Below are positions 11,138 through 22,166 of a DNA stretch of 64,000 nucleotides, in pieces. The notes beneath the pieces are model-generated. The model ran no database searches. It was given only the letters and a program-made list of their open reading frames with translations, and was not told where the DNA came from. Position numbers and translations under genes: made by a program. Within the stretch, counting starts at the first letter, position 1. Each line of letters starts with the position of its first letter. The stretch covers positions 26,747,025-26,811,024 of the forward strand of contig NC_060108.1 in NCBI RefSeq assembly GCF_021155765.1, written 5' to 3'. Source of the stretch: Diprion similis. Taxonomy: Eukaryota; Arthropoda; Insecta; Hymenoptera; Diprionidae.

Positions 11138-13300
11138 CTAGAGAGGGATATTTTTTATTGCCAGGAGTTACACGGAGATGTATGTATGATAGTATAATGC
11201 TACCTACAAGAAGCGAGGTAGTGACCCTCGTCGGTTCGAAAAATGGGGATGTCGATCTTAGACTCTCCTGGAACGAAAGAAATCGGTTAACGTTGTAGGA
11301 AAAATTCATCTGGCGTGGAAAACATCGATATGAATGTCTGATATTTTCGGAGTATAAAAGCTCGTGGTAAACGCTGCTGGTTACAGGACGTATAGTTGTT
11401 TGTGGTTGATACTGGATAAACTTAACAACAGGGCTAGCCAGTCCCTTTGACAATGATTTAAAAGTGGAACAGAGTATATACGTAACGCAGCATGCAAAAA
11501 CACAAAGCCAACGAACACAAGACATCACGTTATAGAAATTCAGAGAAGTTTTGTTGATGACATCGGATCACAGTAGACATAGTATTGAGCAGAAGGGTAT
11601 TTGAAAAAGACACTGAATTCAAAAGTCAGTATCATTGCTCGTTAATTGCTTGACGCTCCAAATGAAGATTATATACGTGACTGACGCGTTGTTGCTGTGA
11701 GAATGTTAATGCTTGGTTTATTTTTGCTGTAAATCAGACATTTTTACTTTCAAGAAGGTACATCGTCAGTTCTTTCTTGCAACGTAATGTACAGTGCGTC
11801 AAGTTTTGGAAATCCGTGTGTTTCTTGAATACTCTTATGGGTTATACAGATAAGATATGGGCCTAGTAGCAGTAGTAATAATACTAGTAGTAGTGGTAGT
11901 GTAAAATTTGCATTTGAGAAGAAGAGGTTTATTTTTTTCACTATTGTCGTTTTTTTCGTTGAGGTACTTACACAGCAGTCAATATTGATTGAAATGTTGT
12001 CCGTTTGCGCAGTATGGGAGTATTAATTTCAAATATATTTAGAAAGCAGAGCCTTGTCTTCTTTTCAATACACGCACACTGTACACTACGCACTGCACAC
12101 ATAAAGAGAAAGAGATAAAGAGGGTTCAGAGTGACGGCGAAAGCTCTATCAGACCATCCTCAAATTTAAAGGCGAGAATAGTCTCGATTTATCAATTATT
12201 AAGTTAATCCATCAATATCAATACATTATCAGCGAATATCGGATTATACAGTAAAATCGGTATCCGTGTTATGTTTATAAATCGAGTTGGAAAGATACAT
12301 GCTCCGCCATATGGTGGTTGTTGTTATAACATTGTAAACATCGATTCATGCGTGACATATAAAGCTTTGTTAATTTTTTATACGAATGCACATGGATGAC
12401 TTGCCATCAATGAAATATGGAAACACTAGACACAGCATAATTTTTCTTACTCATCGCGAAACAATCTGTTATCGTTATTACTAGCAGTGATTGCTATTAC
12501 AGAATGGCAAAACATCAAACGCATGTCGTATATCCAATTATCCGCATATTTATTAGTCAATAATATGTAATCTTACTAACCCGATATGAAAAATTCTTCA
12601 GCTCTTCCAGTGCCTAATAATCCAAATTACTGATCTGCCCCAAAATTTTTGTCATTAAAATTCTGCCATCAATTAAACATTTCTTAATAATTTACATGTT
12701 TATAATTGATATGCATAATATCGAATCAATGTATGTAAAGTAGTACAAAATAATGAGTTCACATGCACATATCTTTCCAACAAGATATTTATGTAATATG
12801 TACTGTACATACTGTATATATTGTGTATACGAGTATGTATAACTTATTGGTTTTGATTTAATGCTCCGACATATTACAATTCGACGATTAAGTACACAAC
12901 ATTGGCAAGGGCTTTACATCTAAGGCTAGGAACCGAAAGGGCGTAAACCTCAAATTTCACAGCAATCGATGATTTTACTGCTGAGAAAAGTGAATTTATC
13001 CGCATGAATTGAAATATCAATGGGTTACGCCCTTATGGTTTTTATCCCTCCTGGATATCACATAGAGAGTTCGCATAATAGTATTACAATCTATTCGTTA
13101 TCACCTTCACCACTATATACACGTATTTAACAAATTTGGCGATACGTGAGTTGAAAAACTTTACACATTTACTGTATGTAAGAAATGGGTGTTCTTGTAT
13201 TAATAATTGACATTTAACGCACATCCGCCTATAAACAACCGATTCATCACAACAAGATATTACCCAAAAATCGAACATTTATCCAATGAGTTTACTCATT
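11138..13300. other. Intron or spacer within ankyrin locus
   Basis: No coding exon was found. It contains an imperfect (TAG)n run near 11863-11900 and long AT-rich stretches. It would be intron in the Dpy-30 isoform and 3' flank in the kinase-like isoform. Confidence 0.5.
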
Positions 13301-14703
13301 TTAATTATTATTAACCCGGGACCGGCGCGAGCTAGTCATTCGTTTGCGGAAGGCACTAGCGATCAGGGATGCAATCCTCATAGAATTATTGAGGGCGAGT
13401 TCTTTTTCGAGACTTGTGATGTTCAGCACGGCCCTGCAGAAGTCTTGAAGGGTCTGTAACTCTGTGACAGCAAGGCATTGCTGATTACTAATTTTCACGG
13501 TATTCCTCTGCATGGTTTCCCTGACGCTCAGTCCCCGGACGAGGCACAGATGCCACAAATCTCCAGGCTCCTTCGTGAGCTCCGGGAGTTTCGCGACAAG
13601 GTTGAACTTGAGTGTATTCCCGAGCACAGTGGGCCTCGACGATAGAAAGCCCAACTTCTGGTCCTTCTTGAAGGCCAGTCCCGCGTCGAGCACTGACATT
13701 ATTCGTCCCAGCCGCACGTATGCCCTCCCAATCCGCCCCGGGCGATCCTCGGGCGTGCAGCACACCACTCTGAGGTGATCCTGCACGTTCACCCAGGCCG
13801 CGAGATCTCCTGCCGCGGCAACAAAGACTCCACGGCCGTAAGGCCAGTGGCGGCCATGCAGGCGCCGCTCATCACTCCTGGTCTGCGGGTTGAGGGGCAA
13901 CAGGAGGCCCGCGGCCGCGAGACGCGCGCGCACGTCGCTTGGTCGCTCGAGAACTTCGTTTAAAGTGTAGTAGGTACCGGCCTCGTCCTCGCTCGATCCT
14001 TCGGCCATAAAACTGGCGAGCTCGGGGCTCATCAGCTCGGTCGTTATGTCGCGCTCAGTCTCCTCTAGCTGGTTGACAGTGAGGTTGAGGGGAAGCGGGT
14101 AGGCCGTAAGGTTGCGACAGCACTCTATGACCCCGGCCAACATGTGTTTGGAGGTCGGGTCCAGGTCGAATTTTTCTACTACGGCTACGCTGTGCGATTT
14201 TTCGTCGGCCGACTTCTCCGTGTCGAAGAAATGCGAGTCCGGGTTGTCAGGGATCTCGCCGGTCACTGTCACGCAGTGGAGATCTCTGATCAGTGGATCC
14301 AGCAATTCCGCGAACACAACGTAGCTCTCGTAGTCCGGCACTATAATGTAGCCCGGGAAACATTCCTCGTCCAGGTTTGATGGTCGAACGTGGCTCAGGC
14401 TGTTTAGGCTTACGAAACTTCCGATTGAGCTGCTGCCACTGTTCATGTTACTGTACTTTCTAAGAGCGGGCCAGATAAGGTCAAACAGGTTGTGATCCAA
14501 GCGTGTCAAACGGTGCTTCAGTATTTCAAAAACTGGGCGTTTCAGGTACCGCCCTAGAAGTATACCAGTATTTGTTGCGTTTAATCCGGATGACGAACCT
14601 CGACGTCCACCACCTGCCAACAGCTTGAAACAACGCTCCAGGGTCACCAGGGTTTCCGGTTCTGTGACGTCGCGCCGCGCGGAATATGTGTCTCCTCCGG
14701 GAA
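13301..14703 (-). CDS. Degenerate arginine-kinase (ATP:guanido phosphotransferase) domain exon
   Basis: A single 1403-bp exon encodes 467 residues up to a stop. It spans a whole phosphagen-kinase fold: the N-terminal helical domain (ILLGRYLKRPVFEILK, then YESYVVFAELLDPLIRDLH) and the catalytic domain (AYPLPLNLTVNQLEE, GTYYTLNE, WPYGRGVFV, QDHLRVV, LGFLSSRPTVLGNT, LPELTK). Key catalytic positions are lost. Arg357 sits where arginine kinase has its reactive Cys in CPTNLG. The ATP-binding STRVR arginines are Val192 and Glu194. The second nucleotide arginine is Lys366. Arg312 (HLR) and Arg390 (RG) remain. It is therefore probably a pseudoenzyme. The exon starts in phase 1 after AACACAG, matching the one-base overhang of the exon ending at 15748, so it can serve as the last exon of the ankyrin gene (1297 residues). 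A separate gene with an unseen first exon is the alternative. Confidence 0.75.
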
Positions 14704-15747
14704 CTGTGTTCAATTTTCACCAAAACAATATTAGCAATTACTAAAACATTCGACTCTTTGCTAGACATTCGACTTCCTCACGTTAGGTTCACACTTACAA
14801 ACATTTAGATAATGTGAGATACAACAGATATTGCATTGGGGACTGCACAATGAACGATTAGTCTCGCTGAAATGAAAACTCTTGAACGATGATTTAATAT
14901 TTTTCTCGTTTATAACGTACTTTACTGAATTCACCCTGGGCATACCAACTTCTTGTTTTTCGGTGTACAACTACTTCAGTGATTTATGTGTAAAGATCAT
15001 AAGAAACAAAATATATACTGCAATAACTCAAGTATGGTTTTTCAATTCCAGACTATCGTAAGCATCACTGTTGGAAATAATTCTTTTAAACGTCAAAATT
15101 AATTTCGTATTGTGCAATTGGAATGTTTTTGAATCATCTTCAAATTTTTTATTCGTATCAAGTTTTAGAACAGCTGAAGTGTTGATATATTTTTTCATCA
15201 ATTCAAAATTGAAAATGTCTCAATTTTTTTTAATACAATAGCTAGATGACATCTACGGATGTGACCAAATGCTCAGTCTTTACACGATAAAAAGTGTTGT
15301 GAAAATTCATCGAATAACCATGAATACAGTTTGGTTCAGAATTATGTTCTTAATTCCAACAGTGAAGTTTCGCGATAACTGTCTGTAACACATTTCCATC
15401 GATTTCTCGGGTCTGATAACTGCAGTATTCAAAAATTTATGTCGTTGGAAAAAATGTCATACTACTAGTCTTCTTAAAATCTCTATGAAATCGGGACCAA
15501 AAGTAAAACTTTATAAAAATCAGTGCGATTTGTAATAATTGCAGCGATATTCAGCGTGCTCTCTATTATTCAATGTTCTTACTAGCCACGTTTGGTTTCC
15601 ACACACATTCATGTATTTCCATAGTGCGATAAGCGTGAATCGTGAGCGGTTATAATAATTTCCGTGCATTCGTTGCAACACGCCAAAAGATCCCACGTGA
15701 TTTGCGGTGCCTCAGAAATACATTGAAGAGGGGTCCTATTATTGTAC
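14704..15747. other. Intron upstream of kinase-like exon
   Basis: AT-rich, with no exon supported on either strand. A short ORF beginning with ATG at 14768 (minus) runs into the acceptor in the wrong frame, and the only possible intron there would be under 40 bases. Confidence 0.5.
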
Positions 15748-18700
15748 CTTTATCGGTCAACATTTCGTCAGCAATCTTTTCATGCGCCCCGAAATCCCGA
15801 AGTAATTTTTTATGTGAAAAGTCCTCCTGATTAGTCTTATAATAATCCGCCTTGTGCCCAAACTGTGTAAAATCGAAACCCACAATATCATCAATCCGAA
15901 TATCAACACGCCTATTGGCTACTGTTTTTCCAAAAAACAAGTTCAAGTAGAAAAGTGAAAAATATTTTGAACCGCAGTCCGAACTCACGTTATCTTGGAC
16001 CATAGGATTTGCTCCCAGGTGCAGGAGGAGACTGTAGTAATGCCCGTTGTCCGCGAGGGTGGCTGCGTAATGAAGAGGCGTCCTTCCGTCCCGGTCAGGA
16101 GCGTGTGCCGTTTCTGCGAACCTGCCAGCAAGGTACCTACGGAGTTCGATGTCGATTAAGAATTAAAACGCGAGTCAGCAATTCCTTAGCGATGGTGTCA
16201 GGTCGGCTGATCGATTCACGACTGGGAACAAAGGGCGTGGATGGGTATCGACGACTCGGGTTGACCTTCTCCGCAGTACAGAGAAGCAATTGCAATCCTT
16301 AAATAAGTTATGAGACGTATGTACATCGCGATTGAGAATCGCATTCCGCACGCGGAATGTCACACCCGTCTCACGCGCTGGCGGTCACAGAAAAGGCCAA
16401 GGCTTCTTAAATTACTGATTGGAAAATCAATGCGACTAGGCTTCAGTAAAGTCTGCTGCTATGGAAAAAAATGTTGCAAATTATTCACTGATTTTCTTTC
16501 TCACCTTATGACACCGGTGTGTCCGAATATTACGGCCACGTGCAGAGGCGTTGCTCCGTTTGGCGATGAGCCGTCTCTTGCAATTGCAAATTTACGACGA
16601 TCCAAGGCCCCCTGAAGGTCTCGCAGGTTACCTTCGCGCGCCGCCATGTGAATGGCGTGTATTTTTCCCTGCAAATTAAAAAAGTCCACGTGCTGAATTG
16701 CTGTTTGCATACTCTGGGGAATGTTGTACGTTCGCGTTAATACTTTTGTGCAGTCAAAAGCAGAACTTTTTTTAATTTCATTTGAAACTCCATGTTCATG
16801 CAAAACCTTAGAAACGTGTTAGACACTATTTGGCACGTTGAAGGGTTTATATATTCGAGGATAAAGAACGCACCATGTAGGCAGGAACGTTATCGATGAA
16901 TGCCTGAAGTTCGGGGTTGCTCGAATGCCTTCCGACGAGTCTGCGACCCTCGCCGTTTAGCACCAAAGCAGCGAGCTGCTCCATGTTTCCGTTTTCAACA
17001 AGATCCTCAACTTCCGGATCAACCGTCATGCTTCCATCGTTCAACTCGGCTTCGGGTAGTTCTTCGTGTTCACCGACTATCACCTGGACAAACAAAAGAC
17101 TTGCGCATGATTCGCAATGCGTCACGTTACACAGTGGAAGGACAATCAATAATATATCTCTTTGCATATGTGTATGCGTATATGTATTCATGTATTATTT
17201 ATTTTCTTATCACCCGCATATACTGCACGCGGGCTAAAATTTAAGTACCTTGAGCCATCGGACGACACGGAGTGCGGGCGTTATCGCACTGAATTAATAA
17301 AATACAATTGTAAACCATTCATCATTTATTTGCCGCAGTTAATTTGGGTTAGAGTTTTATATTCATGATTTACAGACAACTGTTATTGATGTAGCAGAGT
17401 GGGTTTCAATTTCGTTGTTTAGAATCCGATGTATCATTGTTATAACAATCGTTCTTCAATAATATCAAATTAATATTAGAGAAATTTAATTTTCAAAATT
17501 TCAACAAAATTCTTCTTAGCCGAATTCGATTCGTGTACATATTTCACACTCTTCATACATGAAACTGTAATGCTTGACGTTGCCGATGCTTCATTCCAAA
17601 AATCTTTATTCAACATCGTTAGCTTTCGTATAAACAACCCGTACGCCAGTTTTAGCATTAATTGTACAAAGAGAGCTTGATTTGAGTCGAACCAGGTTAT
17701 CTCTCCCCGCATCGCAAGCTCAAAATCTCAATCCTCCGATCATACTTTCCAACTTCTACATCTCAATTGCTGCTTGAAATTCCCCAAACCTGATCATCCT
17801 CGTGAACCGTATCGTCAAGTCCGGAATCTCCGGTGCTTGGTTCAGTTCGTTCGTCGTGATCCCCTTTTGTCTCTTCTCCAAGAGCGTCCTGTTCTTTGTG
17901 CTGATCTAGAACCGCTTCCTTGGTCTCCCTGACTTCCTGGTTACCTTCGCCTTCCGTACCCTTCTTGGAATTTTTCACCACCACATCATCGTCCGACGAA
18001 TCCTCATCAGTTTCCTCCCTTAACGGCTCCACCATGGGCTTCGACTCTGACTCTGCCTCTGGTTCTGCCTCTGGCTCGGACTCTGGTTCTGGCACTGGCT
18101 CCGGCTGTTGCTCTTGATCGGGCTCTGGATCTGATTCTGTTATTACTTCAGTTTCAGATTGCGGTTCCTGCGCTGGTTCCGGTTCCGTTTCTGGCTCGGA
18201 TTCCGGTTTCTTCTCTGGTTCCTTGGGCTCAAGCTCTTCGTGGGCTAGTTTTATCTGTTCCTCCAAGTCGTCCTTGCTATCGTCTTTGAAACCATTCTGA
18301 AAAGAAGATGCGTTGCTCGCTAACTGATCAAGATCTTGATTTCGGAAGTCGATCGCCATGGATTTCGACTGTAAATTCGGAGCTCATATTGTCAAACAGA
18401 ATCTGAATTACCCCGAAAGTTTCCTTCTCGCTTTCCCCGGACTTTGATGGTGCCTCCGGACTCCCAAAAGCACTGTCGATGTCCGTGTTGCTCACAGCCT
18501 TCTTTACCCCTCTAACCACCGTTTCTCCAGCTTCCAAGATTCGCCAGTCCCAGTTCTTCGGGTAAGATGTACCGGAAACGCGCGGTGCTTCTGGTATGAC
18601 GACCAAATTTGTCGCGTCTATGTCCGACGGTCGGTTCTTGTAGAAAGACGCTGTCTTTTGTCTCTGTAAGTATAATAATTCCGCATAGTTAAAAACAGGG

Positions 18701-21700
18701 TTACAATATTTGGTGGATAATTCACGGTGTGCTTCTTGTCATTGTTATTGTGATTGTGAACATTGTGGTTGTCAAATGATGTCATGAAAATATCAGTGTG
18801 TTAACTAACGTTATCCATTTGATTTTCGTTGGCGCCGCTTTGGACCAGCATGTCGTACATGATCCCGTCATCCTTCAGTGCTGCAGCGTAATGGAGCGGA
18901 GCCTTCCCTTCGGAATCCTGCGTGTCAATCGTTTCAGGACACCTGGTGAGGATCTCTCGGACAATTTCAGTGTGCCCCAATCCAGCAGCCTGAGAAAAGA
19001 GTGCAACATTTGGAGCATTTAATACCGTTTCGAGTCTGCAGTGACTGCAATCATTTATTTAAGAGACGAAGGATGACGTTTACCTTGTGAAGAACGTTCA
19101 GACCATTGGCATCTTTGCTAGTGAGGATCACCGGGCAAACAGGATCGCTCACTTTCTGCCTGAACCCATCAACGTCGTTTTTAACCGCCGCAGTATGAAT
19201 GTCTTTCACAGTGCCCTGCGGGGATTGAAACTGATCGCTTGAACAACAAATTTTTGTAGTTAATGAACACCGAGATCGAATGTTTGCCTACCATTATGAA
19301 CGGCACTGCCTCTAAGAACTTCTTGACTCGAGGATTGTTGCTCGTCTCGCATCGCAGTTTTAATCCATGGCCCTCCCATAGTACTTGCTGCAGCTTGCCG
19401 ATGTCCCGATTATGAATCCATATCCGTATATTCGACGGCTTGAAGTCCAATGCTGAAAATAAAACATTTCGGGTATTGAAAAAGGTTCACGTCAATTTCA
19501 CCGTCCATCTCTTTAGCAAAGTGGTCAAGTTTAGCCACCGCGAGTTGGCGGAAAATCGAGTCAAGTGAAGGAAGAGGTGTTTTAAAGAATGCATGGGGCA
19601 TGCCGTGACTGCAAACGCTTACCTCGTGTGCCGATGTCCGTGTGCTTTGGAGCAAAGGAATCGCGTGTTTCGCAGGTCGCTAAATATTTTATCACTCAGT
19701 TATAATCTAGGTGAACACACACCTAGTCAGAGGAAAGGTAGGTAGAAGTGAGCTTGCACGATTTACGATATTGCAGCAGCCACCCGCATTAAACCAGCTT
19801 TTAAGCCGTGGAAAGTATTGCTTTATTTTTCATTTTTGTCAGTACCTATAAAAGATGGCCGCAAAAAACGGACAGTGTCTGTCGACCGGATACTAGGCAG
19901 ATTTTTTAGCGGCGTGATAATCGTGTGGTAGACCATACAGATATGAAAAATAGAGGTGAATGGTGGCAGTCGAACAGGGGAAGTCCCGGCATGCCGGAAA
20001 TAAGATAATGTCACACCGTGATACAGAGGATGTGGAATAATAAGATAAAAATCGACGCTTCCGCCTAACGCCGCGAATAATATGTGTTTATACCTATTTA
20101 CTTTCCTTAAGACATCGCAAATTGCGTGTTCTGGAGCTGACTGCTGTTGCAACCATTAAATATTCGAACAGACACGACGTACGTGTGCCCGTTACGAACC
20201 GTGTATTTTACCTAACAAGTTTGCGATGTAATAACACGGGTTCCTTGAAGCATAAGTTGTGCAACGGAATTCATCAGGTGAAATTTTCGTGATTTTTTTC
20301 GACTATTTTCAAACTTGTCACGGGAAGAAAGAAGAATGAGAACCAGTAAAGTCACGTCCAGCAAATCGTCACTGCAATATCTTTCCAACGGCTATATAAG
20401 ACGAGTGATCGTCGCTGGCTTAATTACTCTTAAAACATAATTACATCCGGCGGATCCACAACGTTTTCACATAAAATAATCGATGAACGTTTTCCTGCAT
20501 TTGGCCGTGTCCTACATATCATGATTGTGTGTCTCTGTGTCTGTAAACGAGCTTGGCACCTATTACGAATTTACGTTGTATCGATCATCGGCGTTGGAGT
20601 AAGTTAAACGTACCTAATGCATAGCTCAGAATATAAAGGTATATGTAAGGGGCTTGTGTTGAACTCTTCTGCGACGTTAGACGAATTTAAGTACATAAGT
20701 TACGTCGCAGCTGGCATTTTCACCTTGCAATTACGCCGAATGATGGGGAACAAGCCAGTATTTTGCAAGTTTCACTCTCTTCCCCTCTTCTTCGAACTTT
20801 GCATAATACCATTTTTTTATCATGGAAACACTCGTGCAGGCGATAACCGGCTGATCCTATACTCACTCTCTTTAATGCTGCTCACTTTTCTTCCCTGCAT
20901 TTTTTCACCCTCGGGTAATTCCACCTCCCCCGTATGCTCGAGGTAGTAAGCTGCCGGCTGACCCCGCTTGTCCCAGACACTTGTGTCACAGCCTCCCTTC
21001 ACCAGGACATCCCAAACGGTGTCTGGAGTTGCGCAGGCTGAACAGTAGTGCAGCGCTGTTCTGCCCTCCTGCGGAAAAGGATTTTTTACTTACGATTAGG
21101 GTAACGCTCGAAAGTTTCACGATTTATTCTCCTTTTAACGTGACTAATTAACACCTCGCTACAAATTTATTGTATAATTTATTGACGACAGTATGAGGGC
21201 ATACTTGAAATGGTACGTCGAGCTCGGTATTTATTGTTATTAATATTATTGTTATTCAACCTTTTCGACCAAATACTTTTTATGCGCAACAATCGACGAT
21301 AATTAACGTTTATCAGAATGAAATGACGCAAGAGGCGATAAGTAACGTAATAATTTGAGTTTATAGAGTATTAGAGAAACAGAAGGAAGAAATTAGAGAC
21401 AAGCGATATTTATTACCGCCTATTGACGGTTTTCAGAGACAAAACACTACCTAATTGGCGAATTAGGAGAAGCGGAAACCGATAACTTTTGAGACTAAGG
21501 CGGGCGTCGCGAAAAGACGACGTATCGCGCTAAGCGATCCGGACACGAACCTGCAATTCGACAAACAGGTGGTTTACAGCAGAGGCTGGGTCACGCGAGC
21601 TGTTTCAAAACGAGGAAGACGACGGAGGTTCGGAAAACTAGAGTCTAATAATTATGAACAAGAAGTTGGCGAGCTTTAAATTTCGACAGCTAAACTCTCA

Positions 21701-22158
21701 ACTAGACTCACTCTGTCTCGCTGTTGGGTTGTCGCGGGATAATTTTCCACCAAATACTCAACGATGTCCTGGTGATCATAGTACACGGCTTTGTGGAGGA
21801 GAGGAATGCCCGCGGAGTCCTTTGACGTCGCCAATTTCTTCTTCGGCTCGTCGAGGATCAGCCGTTGGACGTCACCCAGGGCGCCGCGCACCGTCGCGTC
21901 GTGAATCTGGCTGATTTTCGTCTACGGATTGATGCGAACGGAAAATGGAATCAGATCGCGTAATTTGCGGAAAGAGGAAGGTCGCCTCTCCGTTGCACCT
22001 CTTACCAAGTAGATCGGCAGCCCCTTCAGGAAAACCCGCGTTCGAAGGTCCGGAGAATTTTCACCCAGTAACCGGGTTCCTCGACCTTCCAGTACCACAT
22101 TTTCCAACTTCTCGATTTCCCCTCGCTGAAGCCACTGCCTAACGGTGTTTGGGTTCAT
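15748..22158 (-). CDS. Ankyrin-repeat protein, three tandem modules (5' part of locus)
   Basis: Minus-strand exons 22166-22006, 21921-21712, 21068-20867, 19679-19623, 19452-19292, 19215-19084, 18989-18810, 18663-18412, 18296-17790, 17083-16874, 16668-16505, 16136-15989 and 15862-15748 join in phase. There are three modules. Each has a helical unit ending in a hydrophobic P-Y/F-M/L motif, a repeat starting IHxAA, a repeat with PLHVAV or LHKA and GH, a repeat with [10 protein letters not shown], and a closing unit with xGxxAxYY (QPAAYY, KTASFY, HKADYY). Between modules 2 and 3 lies a long Glu/Pro/Ser-rich acidic linker (exon 18296-17790). Ankyrin repeats bind proteins; the partner is unknown. 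The exon at 22166 begins in phase 1, so ATG 22158 is either the start after a 5'-UTR intron or an internal Met. The last exon can splice to 14703 (kinase-like) or 11137 (Dpy-30). Confidence 0.8.
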
Positions 22159-22166
22159 CTGCAGGT

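Noticed and set aside
14704-14768. ATG at 14768 as the start of an independent kinase-like gene
   Set aside because: It reads through in the wrong frame, and the only splice that would correct this needs an intron shorter than 40 bases.
19410-19655. Minus-strand 81-codon ORF within the ankyrin locus
   Set aside because: It spans an intron; the correct exons (19679-19623 and 19452-19292) use another frame and join in phase.
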